From Pohlia nutans (taxonomy: Eukaryota > Streptophyta > Bryopsida > Bryales > Mniaceae): a DNA stretch of 64,000 nt. Below the pieces are notes generated by a model. The model searched no databases, was not told the DNA's origin, and was given only the letters and a program-made list of their open reading frames with translations. This document shows positions 50,101 through 62,375 of this stretch, piece after piece (the first letter of the stretch is position 1; each line of letters starts with the position of its first letter). The position numbers and the translations under genes are program-made. The DNA is taken from NCBI GenBank assembly GCA_022496805.1, contig CM040100.1:23651009-23715008 (forward strand). Direction: 5' to 3'.

Positions 50101-50830
50101 TATGTACTTTTTTCTGGTACCTTTTTCGGCCATCACATGGGAAATGTGAGTTTCTTGGCAACCTGCGACTTTAACTTGGGGGTGACTTTGGGAATTCGAT
50201 GCTCATTTACTGTTTGTTCTAAGAACATGTACCAGTAGTTTACATTTCAGGGAGGATCAGCACCCGTTATCCGATCTATCTATGTAGATCGACGGACACT
50301 GAAGCAGCTCGATCCAAGCGATTTTCGGGACCAGTGGTGGCAGCTGCTTTGGAGGATAGAAAACAAACTGCCCGGTGGATGATGCGAACTAGCGTTGAAT
50401 GCATGAATGTCGACAATCAATCATCTCGATAAATTTATCGACTGGGCTCGGTCAACTTTTCATCGCTTTCCGGAGAATAAATCGAATTCGCGTGTTGGTG
50501 TGCGTCGATCAGCTTTAACAGTCTAAAGGAAAAGCTCCTCTGAAAGGAGCATCGATGACCTGGGGATGAATCGCGATGAGCGAATTGGAGGCCACATTCC
50601 AAAGCGTAGGATTGCCGTTATATACGGACCATGAGTGCAACAACTGTAAGGAATGAATGAGTATGTAACGTACCATCTTACAGTTCGGTACTGAGTAGCT
50701 ATGATTTTTGGTAGGGGCTTTACAGACTCAATCGTTTCTTTCTTTTTTATGAATCATTTTGTCGATCAGGACTAAACAGATCATGATTACAGTATCAGAA
50801 GCTCCAATGCTTAGCTAGAGCGGCTCCCCA
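47111..50830. other. Noncoding or unrecognised
   Basis: Short frames at 47867-48194 and on the minus strand at 49482-49835 have no recognisable motif. From about 49480 to 50600 the GC content is higher, with GATCGA words like those at 46500, suggesting a common origin or composition. Confidence 0.35.
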
Positions 50831-50960
50831 CACTACAAGGAAACTGGTCGCTTCTCACTGCTATTTTGAGCCATTCCAGAGTTGGTGAGTGCTTTTGGTC
50901 ACATAGGACAAGGGTATCCTCAATTGCAGTCAGTGAAAAGCGACGGGTTTGCTTGTAGTG
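50831..50960. mobile_element. CACTA-type MITE, 130 bp
   Basis: CACTACAAGGAAAC at the left, GCTTGTAGTG at the right, flanked by CCA on both sides (an exact 3-bp duplication). The interior mirrors itself (GTCGCTTCTCACTG and CAGTGAAAAGCGAC). Confidence 0.9.
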
Positions 50961-51080
50961 CCATGAGGAGCCCGTGCCCACTGTTAGAGCGGGTACCAAC
51001 AACAATGCCCCCTTCCCCATGCAAATCTAAGCCAGCCTAACTGTGCATTGCAAAGCTGGTCCGTCTGCTATCAGAAGAGG

Positions 51081-51262
51081 CACTACAAGGAGAAGGCGTC
51101 GCTTTTCACTCCTTTTGTGAGTCAAATGACGCCACTTCGCACTCACCAATTTTTTGATTGGACTTGGTGAGTGCGATTCGTCACTTAGGACAAGCATGTA
51201 CAATAAAAAGCAACAATGAACAAGATCCTCCAGAGTGAGAAACGATGCTTTTGCTTGTAGTG
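51081..51262. mobile_element. CACTA-type MITE, 182 bp
   Basis: CACTACAAGGAGAAGGCGTCGC at the left and GCTTGTAGTG at the right, with AGG target duplication on both sides. It is closely related to the element 120 bp upstream. Confidence 0.9.
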
Positions 51263-51762
51263 AGGTGTGAGTTCTAGTATTAGCAACATAATGAGTAGTA
51301 ACACTCACTACTTTACTCAAATTAGGGCTCTTCCTCTCTCTAAGGACCGGTCTTCAGTTCATGGGATCACACACCACTTTGTTGCATGTGACCCCAATTT
51401 TAAGACTTGTTGCAACCCGCTGTCCCGCTCTCTAACACCGGGCATGGGTGCTTCATGGGGAGTGGCTCTTACATTGTGAGCCATAGCGTGATTAGGACAC
51501 TAATTAATCCTCAGTCCGTGTCACTGATTAACTGTTAGTGAAGGTTACCAGTCACTGATGTTTCTCATCCATGTTGCAAGGCCTTAGGCTGAGTTTTGTG
51601 GTCTGAGTGTTTGAGTGCAACACAAATCGTACTTCAAATGAGTACAGTCGTGTCTGATAAGTACATCTTCGCATCCCCTGCTGGTTTAGGGTTGCAGAGA
51701 AACGAAGAGAGATGCCGATCACTAGGCGAGATTTGAGTGAGCATGAGGAGTTGAATATGAAG

Positions 51763-51872
<110 letters not shown>

Positions 51873-51889
51873 CGCAAGCACACTGATTG

Positions 51890-52212
51890 TACTAGTGGAA
51901 AAGCATGTAAAAAAAAACCGTAGCCAAAATCGGCTGCGGTTCTGTTGACCAGCCTGATTTGCAGTCACTAAACGACTACAGATTCTTCCTTTACGTTTAA
52001 CGACTGAAATTTTAAAAAAATTGGGGCGTGTAATATATTGTTGGAAAGGTGTTTTCAAGACCTTTCCAACGGTATATTGCACGCCCCGAAATTCTTGAAA
52101 TTGCAGTCGCAAAACCAAAAAAATAGACCTGCAATCGTTTATTGACTGCAGATCAGGCTGGTTAAAAGAACCGCAGCCGATATTTTTTTTTTGACATAGT
52201 TTTCTACTAGTG
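51890..52212. mobile_element. CACTA-type hairpin MITE, 323 bp
   Basis: The left end (T)ACTAGTGGAAAA and right end TTTTCTACTAGTG are flanked by TTG on both sides. The element is one near-perfect hairpin: the arms CGGCTGCGGTTCTGTTGACC / GGTTAAAAGAACCGCAGCCG and the core GGGGCGTGTAATATATTG / CGGTATATTGCACGCCCC meet around TTTTCAAGACC. The initial C has mutated to T. Confidence 0.85.
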
Positions 52213-53751
52213 TTGGAGTTACATAAAGATTGCTTGCGAATGAGGGTTTTCAAAGTGATGTAGTGAAAAGAGGTGATGAACGTGGGGTTGATGTAAGGGA
52301 CGTTCCACACTCGGAATGCCCTACAAAGATAACAAAAGGAAACAGAGCTCTAAAGGGTTTTAAAGGCAGACGATTGGAGGTGAATTCAAAGCTAAGTCTT
52401 TGAAATATCACCAACGTTGGACTTGGTCATTTTAGTGTTCGAACAAAATTCTTAGTGAATCCGGTTTCGGTCTTTCCGCCTCAAGATTGCACCCTGGAAG
52501 GAGAAGCGCAAAGACTTTGCAGAGGCAACAACAGTGGGTTTTGCAGCAATGGAGAAGAGTGGTACCTAATCATTGATGAAGTGACTTGTATTGGATATGA
52601 ACTGTGCCTAGCTGCGAGCTGGGAAGAAGGTACATGTGCAACCGGGTGAGGTGTTTGAGAAGAATGTGAAGCCAAACTTCAAGTACAGGAGAATCAATGT
52701 TGGTGTTTTCGTGTGCATTGCAAGGAGTCGTACGTGATTGATATTGGTGAGGAGTGAGATGAAATATACATGTACTTGTAATAGATTGGACCTAAGAGCA
52801 TGCCCACCTTACCACTGAATTCTCAAGATTATCTTAAAAGTGAATGAAATTCAGCATGCATATTCAAGGAGGTGATATAGGCACTGAATATGAGCACAAT
52901 ATAGACACATCAAAATGTTCCTCTATAAATAAGTTTAGGAAGGATTTGGTATCCTAGATTGATGAACAATAATGATTACCCATGTATAGTGATTGTGATT
53001 GATTCACCGACTATATAGAGCAACAAATAGTGGTTCAAGAGTGTGGAGACGATAGTTTGTGATACCAAATGTGATGATAGTGGTCAAGGGGTGAAGGGTG
53101 CGGATGCTCAAGAAACAATCACCAAGTTAAGGTAGCCATAACCATTACCACCCATCACTCAATTCCACACTCATCTACAAGTGTACATTCGAGGATACAA
53201 ACGTGCACCTGTAGTACACGAAGACTGAATTGTTAAATGGATGATAATGGGTATGTCTAAGCTAACTGCAGAAATTGCATAGGTAGCTAAGTTGAGCTAG
53301 GTACAGCATACACATGAAGTTTAACAGGGGACAACTACAGACTCATGATTTCAGCTAAAGAAAAACACTTGTTGATTCAAATCTAGGAAAACTATACACT
53401 CTCGCTAACTTCACTAATTCAACGATTCCTAAAATCCATTCAACTCTGATAACACAGGCAGGCCTATACAATTCTATACAAAGGCCAACTGCGGCAATAA
53501 TGATATTAAGCTCTTGAACCAAACGGTTGAAAGTGGGTACTTCTAGATGAACAGCTCAGCCCGGAGATGATCAATTAACTCCAGTCTCGTCTGGTGGTAC
53601 AGTTTAGAGAATAGTTTTTCCCGATTGCAGTAACATAACTGCAGTTTCAGCAGAACTATGAAGATCAGGCACTCGATTGGTTCTTCTCCGGGAATAAAAA
53701 AATATGGTAGTTCGCACATAACTTTCTGTTGCAGGGTACCTCACAAGATCA
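52213..53751. other. Noncoding, downstream of the fusion gene
   Basis: A segment at about 53131-53262 starting TAAGGTAGCCATAACC and ending ATAATGGGTATGTCTAAG resembles 25402-25530. The last few hundred bases should include the gene's 3' UTR. No other gene is seen. Confidence 0.4.
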
Positions 53752-56700
53752 CTACTGTTCATATGAGCAGTCGTCGTCTTCCATGCTCAAGAGTACAGTG
53801 TCTCCTTGCTGCAGCTTTGTGACAGCAATGGCTTCACAACCTGGACGTTGTTTATCTGTAGATTCACAGTTTCATGGTAATTATGTAAGAAACGAAATCA
53901 TTCTACATAATTAACGTATGTAATCAAGTATGTTATGATAGCATGGAAAAAAGAAACAGGATTAAATTCTCAACGGGATGCAGATTTATGATAAGGATAG
54001 ATGAACGCACCTGCAGGTACAACAAGGCGGACAGAATCTGCATCTTGTAGCATGACACTGAAACATTCGCCCTCCACCTCGACTTGTACAAGCACGAGAG
54101 GCTTTGTCTCAATTGACACACGGCCCACAAGCACCGTGCGGTGGTTTCCATGTGCATCCACAGCAATTACATGACCCCCTGATTCCAGCTCAGACAAGTA
54201 TGTGATGCGCCCTCCTGCCATGCCAGTGTATGCATGCACGGGACCCTGCCAAACAATCAATCCATTCATTAGCACTCTAATTTCATCTGAAAAAAAATCA
54301 CTCAACCTAAAGATAAAAAAATAGCATTCTTTATCAATCAGAATCCATAATTTGGATTCCTGCAAAGATTTGCTCGTCACTCAAAACACTTTATTATGAC
54401 GTTCTAGATTATCCTGCACAATTGTCACACTATCATTGATTGTAGTACACTTGTCACGTGCAATCAAACTATGTCATAAGAGACCTGAGTTTAAGTAATC
54501 TCAAATACTTATATTTCCGGTATAAAACCACCAGGGGTGTCGGAAATTTGTGCCTTTGAGAGGCAATTTGGGAAATGTGATTTGACATCTCTACAAGAAG
54601 ACTCGGGCTGGATTTGGAAATAATTGACAATTACACAACTGACCATCACTACTGGGAATCACAGTTGCTCTTCCGTTTCCATTTCCAAAACAGCACTAAA
54701 GGGAAAAGTGAAGTGTCAAGTCTGCTAAAGAATGGCATGAAAGGATTCGAAAGACTTAGCGTACAGTAATTTCGAGATTAGGATTACACTCACTGCATTA
54801 ACACGAAAGGAACGTCGGCTTGTATTGTTGTCTTGAACCTCAGAATGCACCAGAAACATACCCTTGGAAAAGGAACCCACCTGGAACCACATGGTCACAT
54901 CTCCACTTAGTAAAATAAAATAAAAGAAGCCGCTAGTCGCGTAGTCTCTGCCTTAGTATTTACCCTAGATTTACTTTTACAACTTGTTTACACTTTTCAG
55001 CCATGTAACTCCTTGAAAATGTAGTCTCTGCCCTGGTGGGGCAGACACAATAAAACTGCAGCATCTTGCAAAAACACATAGTCTCAAAATGACTAATTCA
55101 ATTGATTGCATACATAAAAAAATCAATAAATCAAGTTCATATCACCAGAATCAAGTAAGAATAGTGAATGCGTTGGTCAAAATATAAATAAAACTAAGTT
55201 GGCCCATGCACAAGAACACCACCAGTGGCCGGGACTACTGTCGTCATGTGCGTGCACGGCGTGTATAGATTGGAAAATAAAGAGACTGCTAAAAACCGTG
55301 GCAGTGGTTAATGGAGCTTGGAACTTACAAGTAAAGCCTCGCCAGGATTCAACAGATTACAAAGGTCCACGGAGACGCGGTCGCCTTCGCCGACTGAGAC
55401 GACACTTTTCACTGTAGCATTGACAAGCCTGGAGCCTCCGGAGTCTTGTTGTGTCTGAGGTGCAGAAAAGTGTCCGGAGCTTCTTGGTGATGAACTGTCC
55501 ACCAGCCTGGGTGATGAGCCGATCCGATTGAGGGGATTGGCATCAGACCTGGGAGACGAGCCCAGTCGATGCAGCCTCGGCGACGACGCCACCGTCTCGG
55601 ATCTTGCCATGGAGCTTGGCTCAGATACCAATGCTAGTTTCAGCTCACCCACCTCCTTTACGGGCGGTTCTATTGATACCAGTGCCTTCTCATTCTTCTT
55701 CGCAAACAGGTAGTCCTGCATTCCGCATTCCAAAACATGAATCCAGTACAATCACAAACTCAGCAACTGACACCTGCTTTTCGGAAACCAAAAAGACAAC
55801 AAAAACTAACGTTGAGGTGACTTGATATCTAGGAGATTTACAGAGATTATCTTTGAGTCATTTTTTCATCCATTATCCAAAGGGCAGGGCCTTTGATGCT
55901 CCAACAGCCACTCATCTCTTCGTACATTGAGTGTAAGCAAGGACTAGCTAAAATGTCTATGGCCATTGATCTTTGAATAGACATGAAGTTTTTATTGTTT
56001 CTTTAGTAGTAGTCTACAACCTCCCAATTTGAGTGATTGGATAAGTAATCATCATGTAGAGCGATAAAATTTTGATCTGTGACTGTTGTAGTACCCAAAG
56101 TGATCCCTAAGTGAAAGCACAAATTTTGGTTAAAAATGCTTAAAGTTGGACACCGATAGTATCCTCTAGCTTATTATCAAGCCAGTTTAGGGCTCTGAAT
56201 GGGAATGTGCACACTGAGAGAGGAGTTTGAAGGGGGAAGGGCTGCATGAATTAATACCTTGAGAGCGATAATTTCGGAGATATTCTCGGTATGAAGCACC
56301 ACGCCGTCCGTCCCTACTTCAAGAGCCTGCAGCCACAAACACCTGCAGTATTAGCAATTGGCCGAGGCGCTACAATAAGATCAGGCTCTTGAAATGACAA
56401 TGTAAATCATAGGGAAATGTTATTAGTTAACCTCCAAGTAAACTTGACAGTCTGCAGCAGTATTGGCAGTGGCGAAGAGCTGCGTTCGCCTGCCTTGAAA
56501 AGCCGCCACTATATCTTCAGGAGGAATCACCTACACAAGTGAGCATTAGAGGTGTCAGAGCTTGCAAATCCTTCTACAATCTGAGTCCCTGTTTCTTTTT
56601 ACAAATCTGGTCCCGGACCATTTTTAGCTCACAACCTCACCGCCAAAATACTCTCCTTTTCACCACATACATCACTAGGAGCAGGTGCTCAGAACAACAT

Positions 56701-59700
56701 GCTAGAATGTTCTAACTTGTTGGAACAACATTGAAATATTGTTCAAACACGTTAGAATGACATGTTAGAACGGTGTTTGGGATATCGTTCTAAATTGTTC
56801 TACCCCTTACAGTGATTATCTTAGACCAAAACCACTTCTATTTTCGGAACCAAAAGTTTGTACTCTCACATCCTAAAGAGACACTCAAACTCAGAAACTC
56901 AGAGTGCAAACTTGTGAGAGGAGACTTTGGGACAGGGTGCCTACGTGTTGACATCCTGCAACCCGCGACCACAACTGCAAGACATTTGCCAAATGTTTGG
57001 CTGTTATGAGTTTGCATACCTGCCAGTCAAGGTCATTGATAACAACGATCTCAGTACCGCCCATCATCGCAGGGAGGTAGTCCAGCTGCTCACCGGAGTA
57101 CACCTGCCCAAGCAACGCCACTTGCTTGTTCTCCTGGCTCAGAAACCGGCCTCCTTCAAGAAACAAGGGCTTGATCCACTCGATGGCTGCACAAAAGCAA
57201 CAATGTCAGCCAGGGCGAGAAAATTCGAAAAGAGGTCTACATCAGATTGATGGTTCCAAACGAATTGATCCTGCACTAACTTACAAGTCCATTGAGGCGC
57301 CATGTACTTGGTGTCGGGAGTGAAGATGAACGTGGTCCATCCCACTTCCACGGCGCACCGCATGACCTCCTTGCTCCGTGTCCATATCCACACGGTCTTG
57401 TGCAAAGTCTGCGACAACTTGCTGCAGGGAGGCGATGGCATGCGCGACATGGGCGGCGACGGCATGCGTGACAAGGGCGGGGACAACGTCTGCGTCGTCG
57501 GCGCCCTCGCGACGGGCGCAAACGTTCGCTCAGGCGGAGGCGGCAGTGGCGCCGAGAGTGTCGCCGGAGGACTGACGTGAGGACTCATCAGAGGACTAAT
57601 GCGTTTGACGACTTGCTGCTGCTGCTCGTGCACTGGTGAGATTTTGTTGCCGTTGTTATGACTGGATCCATTCTCATACTGCGCCGGCACGATATCAGCA
57701 CCTTCCGCCAACCATTTCCGGAGCGCTGGCTTCCGGTTCACGAGATTGTATCCTGCACACCAGTGCACACATTCAGCACAACGGACGTGATATTGCAAGA
57801 ATGCCCATCTCGGTTCATCGGTTGGGGCGAATACCACACGATTTATGTTATTTCATAGGTTCGTGTTATATTCGTTTGTGCGAGAATGCAAAAAATCGTG
57901 TGACGTTACAATGTTTACTAAAAACGCATGGTTTATGTACTTTAATCGTAAGAATATGATATTCAAAATGCACAACAACCACACTGATAATGTTACAAAA
58001 ATGGTACATTATTGATAGGTATTGTTCTCGCATTGATTTACACTGGGCGCGAAGGGGATTCTTGCCCTCGGTAACTCTGTAGGTGTATGTGCATCCACTC
58101 CCCAAAACTTTCTAAACAAGCATGTCGAGCGGGGGGTGTATGCACATTCACAAGCAGGGTCACCAAGGGATAAGGGGTCCTGGGTGCCCAATGTTAGTAC
58201 GTAGAATGCATGTAACATGTGCGAATATGGCACGACCTCCGTACACACGAAAACAATGCAATAACTAGTGGCTTTACGTGGCAAGCCACATTTGAGATGA
58301 GTGGGATAAGAAGTGCACACGGCATTGCAAAAAATCGGAGTTAGTACCTGTTTCAGGTTCCAGGCGTGGGGTGCTGGGAATGGAGTTACTCTTCTGCGAG
58401 CCTGCGTCGGAATATTGCGGCCCGCGCAGCGGCATTGAGGACCGATACGAGAGATCCTGAAAATCCTGGTGGCGGGAGTGATCACTGTAGGATTCGCTGG
58501 TCGTGGGCGCGCCCGAGAACACGTCGCTGTCCTGCGTGAAGAATCCGTCGCTGGAGGCCACCCCGAAGGAGTTCGACGACGCCGATCCGAGGTGGGAGAA
58601 GTTGGAGCCGAGCGATGCCATGGAGACCGTGGAGGTAGAAGTAGGCGTGGGGCCCTGACTGTTGTTGTTACTCAAGGATCCGACAGACTGGCGCGTGTTG
58701 GGCGGCGTGGGCACCAGCGGTGGCAGCTGCTTCGACACGGAGAACGAGCGGATGGTTTCCACCCCGCCGCTTTGGCGCGCCCGCGACACGAAGCACGTCA
58801 AATGCTCGATGAAGTACTTCCGATCGCTCTTCATGGTCCTGAAACCACAACCCCAAAATCAATCAATCAATCAATCAATCAATCCACGCTCAAGCAACAC
58901 TCTTAACCCCCTAAGCGTCTAAAACGCCCAATCTGGCCATCTGCATCACTGACCTTTGCAACGGTTGGCATTTTCTCATTTTACCTCGGTTTTCTGATTG
59001 CAAGACATCATTTTCAAGCTCTTGTTCTATACTACAAGATCAACAGTGCCAATCGTGTCAATCTGAAGTCATTTTGATGATTTCCAGCAGGGGGTCCAAT
59101 TTTCCTATACTACAGAAAATGCACAGTGGACGCTTAGGGGTTAACTTGCGTGGTGATCGATTGTTGAAGCAGTCAAGACTGTACTCACTTGTCGAGTACG
59201 ACGTGGTAGGCGCCAATGGCTTTCGCTTCATCGACGACGATCACCTTCGTTACGTATCCTCCTTGCACATCGATCTCCAGCTTCACCTGGAATTAATTCC
59301 ACCATCACAGGGTGTCAGATTGCGAGCCTAGTAGTACATCAGACAAGATTTTATCGTGAGCTCAACGAGCATTGGAACCAGAGCGAAGAAGCTTTCGTTT
59401 GCATACCCCTGCTTTCTCGCACCATTCCTTGACGTGAGGAATGTTTTCCAAGGACTCTCGCTTCGTGGCGAGCTCGTGTTTCAGCAGGAGTCCATTGGCG
59501 CCGATCCAACTGTTCTTCTCAACGCGTGTCCTAAACCCCACTTCAGGAACCCCCAAAACAAACAAACACAAATCTCAAAACGCCGTCCGAGACAAACATT
59601 TCTATAGTTTCAAAACCTTCAATGCAAAGAGTAACTGTGATAATAGCGAGTGACGTACTTGGGTTGCACATATGGGTGACAATGCCGACGATTTTGATGT

Positions 59701-59932
59701 TATCTCCGCGGCGGACAACGTTGCCGAGCGCCCAGTACACGGGCGCCGTGCCGGTCTCCTTGGTGACGTCCAAGATGACGAGCACGGAGCCCTGCGGCAC
59801 TCCTCCCGGTCGCGGCGTGTTGGGCTCCTCAATTTTCCTGGCTCCGGAGCTCTGCATTTTGATCAAGCTTTCCAGGGACATAGTCTCCTCACGAATTTCG
59901 TTCGCGTCAACGAAGACACAACCGCGGAACAT
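53752..59932 (-). CDS. USP-like domain fused to type II 3-dehydroquinate synthase homologue, 12 exons
   Basis: Twelve exons with GT..AG junctions and compatible phases join into 870 codons: 59932-59659, 59540-59407, 59286-59189, 58838-58348, 57752-57285, 57186-57020, 56530-56432, 56326-56258, 55715-55329, 54880-54794, 54245-54011, 53855-53752. Residues 48-190 (VLVILDVTKETGTAPVYWAL.., ending AYHVVLDK and an EHLTCFV strand) resemble the universal-stress-protein-like N-terminus of plant USP-kinase proteins. Residues 195-445 are a Ser/Thr/Pro linker with two SRMPSPP copies, and no kinase domain follows. Residues 450-870 match the archaeal-type DHQ synthase II family found in plants: KTVWIWTRSKEVM, LFLEGG, DLDWQVIPPEDIVAAFQG, DRVSVDLCNLLNPGE, FRVNAGPVHAY, YLSELESGG, HRTVLVGRVSIETKPLVLV. 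In archaea this enzyme makes 3-dehydroquinate for the shikimate pathway; plant homologues have no proven role as far as I know. A 90-residue insert (605-695) with four SSPR motifs interrupts it. The ATG at 59932 follows a stop directly; M18 (59881) has the better context. No transit peptide is apparent. Confidence 0.85.
58859..58884. repeat. (AATC)n microsatellite in intron 3
   Basis: Six to seven tetranucleotide units lie just upstream of the exon 4 acceptor on the minus strand. Confidence 0.9.
58903..59144. mobile_element. TTAA-flanked piggyBac-like MITE inside intron 3 of the fusion gene
   Basis: TTAA then CCCCCTAAGCGTCTAAA; GTGGACGCTTAGGGG then TTAA. At 242 bp it fits the short class. 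It leaves only 45 bp to exon 3 and 64 bp to exon 4 within the 350-bp intron, so it makes up most of that intron. Confidence 0.85.
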
Positions 59933-60386
59933 TCAAGCTTGAGGAGGCCAGCTTTGCAGTCACCAGTCGAACTGCTCATGTGGGAACTACCGCTACGAGC
60001 CTGCTGGGGAATAACAACAAATCTAACATCAATATCGTGATAGTACTATCACTTGCAGGTCGACTATGATCCAGCATTGTTCCCACGCCTTGAATCACGA
60101 TCACACAACCCCTTTCACAAACATCAGCACAGCTCTCAATCCTCAAATTCTACGAGATCATCATCTGCTATCAATGACTGACGCTTCAAATCTGTGAAAG
60201 CTTGCAGTCCCTTCAAGTGTCTGAAGCTTCGAATTTGTGAACGTTTGCAATGTAGACACCAAATTCTGAAACTGAAAGGACCCTATCCCCTGGAGTTTGG
60301 AAGGCTTGGAATCCGATAACGGATATGCTGAAACCAGCTAGGTCACTCTACATTTGGACCTGCAACAGCAGCCCACTTGGCGCCCA
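59933..60386 (-). other. Probable 5' UTR and leader of the fusion gene
   Basis: The sequence is moderately GC-rich, repeat-free and without an open frame joined to exon 1. A leader intron is possible but not demonstrated. Confidence 0.35.
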
Positions 60387-60396
60387 AACACACTAT
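60387..60396 (-). promoter_or_regulatory. Possible TATA box of the fusion gene
   Basis: Reading the minus strand, AGTATATAGTG lies about 455 bp before the first ATG. It is the only TATA-like word in the non-AT-rich upstream region. Placement is inferred. Confidence 0.3.
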
Positions 60397-60647
60397 ATAC
60401 TGCAAAACCGCTAAACAAAGCAGGGCACTGTGGAAGTGAGATCGAAATAAATCACTGAAATCAGTAGAGCTGCCACAGTGCCACTCGGAGTGACGTCGTC
60501 GACGGAATTCAGGCCAGGTTCTCGGCCAATCCGTACAGCCTCATCGTACGAAGCTGCTCGAAATTCCCGAATCGCGTTTAGCATTTTCTTAAAAAATTGG
60601 CACATTTAAAGGAAACCCTGTACTGCAGAAAGAGCCAGATCCAAGTA

Positions 60648-60930
60648 AGGTACAGATACCTATAACCGATAACTTAAGCATTTCAGCATAGTAGAGCTTG
60701 GGTTATCGGGACGGAGAAATTTTTTGTTCGTAGAAAAATAAGGTTCATGAAGAATGAGCATTTTTCCATGAATTATCTCCCAATATTGAAATTTGTATAA
60801 TTTTTCAAAGTGAAAAGTACTTCAGAACCCATAACCGACATATACAAATGAGGTACATCTGTTCCTTCACAATCTAGGAATTAGGATATATCGGTTATTG
60901 GTCACCTGTCGGTTATGGGTGTCTCTACCT
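60648..60930. mobile_element. TA-flanked MITE, 283 bp
   Basis: TA then AGGTACAGATACCTATAACC; GGTTATGGGTGTCTCTACCT then TA. CCGATA and TATCGG words recur inside on both strands. It lies about 250 bp upstream of the putative TATA box. Confidence 0.8.
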
Positions 60931-61964
60931 TATCTCGCATTAATTTGGCCTGGCTGGTCGAGGAAAATGTTGGGCGAATGCAGCGGCTTGAAAGATTAAA
61001 GATGCCGAATTAGCGGCTGAAGTCTGTGCCTGGCCAACCTTCTTGGCGACGTTCATGAATGATTCTAATATTCGTGGTCTCTCACGTCTCCCCTGATCTT
61101 CCGCACCTCACTACGACCTCCAATCGGTGATGGAGCTACAGTCATGGATATTCGGTTTGATGCTTTCATGCACCGCTTCGGCGACAAGTTCAAGTTAAAT
61201 GAAGAAAGAAAGCCAGCCCGGGATGCTATGACTTTTGCAAAGGTCAAAAGGCGCGCTGTGTTGCAGGTCTACGAAAAAGCACTTCTCTCCTCGATCGACG
61301 CCGGCCCGCGTCAAAGCAGATTAGTTTTCACAAAAATATTTTTCTTTTTATTTTTATTTTATTTTGATGCAAATGACCCTTTATTCTCATAATATTATTA
61401 TTATTTGACAAATTCAATTCGATTTTATATCACTATAATTGGTTTAATTAGCAATTGTAATCGGCCGTCAGTCAGCACTTGTACATTCTGCGGCTCTCTG
61501 TTATTCCTATTTACGTGGATCTTAACTTAGATTTGGTAGAGTCTTGACCGAAACCATAGTTCGGTACTTTTCTCTTGCAATGACTTTTCCATTGAACGGG
61601 GAGTCTTCCAACAAAAATCCAATATTTTCCAAAAGCAACAGGTGTTAGACAAAACCTACCCGGTTATTACCTATGTGTCACTTAGGTAGCACCTGAGTAT
61701 CACAAATATTATCCGAATTTTAACCTTAAATTATGAATTTCAGTCAGTAATTTGGCAATTCCATTTGGTTGATTTTACATTAGTTGCCGGATCTCCCTGT
61801 ACATTGGAATTTTCTCTTGCAATGAAAGGTTCTCTTAATTGAAAAGTGTCAAAAAAAAAACAAACAAACAAACAAACAAACCATAGTCTAGTAATAGAAG
61901 CTTGTAAAAAACAAATGACATCTTCTATTTGTTTTGCGTAAAAAATAGTGATGAGTGAGCACTA
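60931..61964. other. Unrecognised region with one short frame
   Basis: An 82-codon plus-strand frame at 61144-61392 starts MDIRFDAFMHRFGDKFKLNE and stays protein-like to about residue 57 (QVYEKALLSSID) before a low-complexity tail. Its GC content is higher than its surroundings. It could be an exon or a gag-like transposon fragment; I do not recognise it. The remainder is AT-rich, with a (CAAA)n tract near 61860. Confidence 0.3.
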
Positions 61965-62375
61965 CACTAAATGGGCTATTTTTATTTATTTTGGTACAAA
62001 TTGAGAGAGTCAATTGCAAGGAGAAAAATACAAAGCCACCACAACATAACAACTATGGGACAAAAGGAGAACCAAGCTAACTAATGAAATTGGTGGAGTT
62101 GAAAGCAACCCAAGTAAAGTAAAAAAGTTGTTGTTTCCTCTATAAATGGTCAAACTTATCACAATCCTCAACAGTAACTGAGCGAACGTCCTAATTTTAG
62201 CTTTAGTGCGGTTCCACACTCTATGCGTGTAATCACGTAAGCCTCTCTAAATATTACCTCTACATTTGTTTTCATTCCAATAAATCTGGTTTTAAAACTG
62301 TAACTAAATGGGCTATTTAGTGTCCAGTGATAATTGATGTTTATTACCACAATTCATTCAAAAGTGAGGAGACAT
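61965..62375. mobile_element. TA-flanked MITE, truncated and split by a LINE-like insert
   Basis: TA then CACTAAATGGGCTATT at 61965; the element resumes at 62303 with ACTAAATGGGCTATTTAGTG, then GATAATTGATGT and CACAATTCATTCAAA, as in the other copies read from their right end. The distal end is lost near 62375. Confidence 0.7.
61981..62302 (-). mobile_element. 5'-truncated LINE-like 3' end with 15-bp target duplication
   Basis: The insert is bounded by a perfect 15-bp direct repeat of MITE sequence (61966-61980 and 62303-62317). Read on the minus strand, it ends ..GTACCAAAATAAATAAA, a short A-rich tail. Variable-length target duplication, a tail and 5' truncation are the signature of target-primed reverse transcription. 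Two short overlapping minus-strand frames remain, and neither shows a recognisable catalytic motif. Confidence 0.65.

Noticed and set aside
57302..57858. Plus-strand frames opposite exon 5 of the fusion gene
   Set aside because: They are mirror images of the GC-rich coding exon. The minus strand has splice junctions and family similarity.
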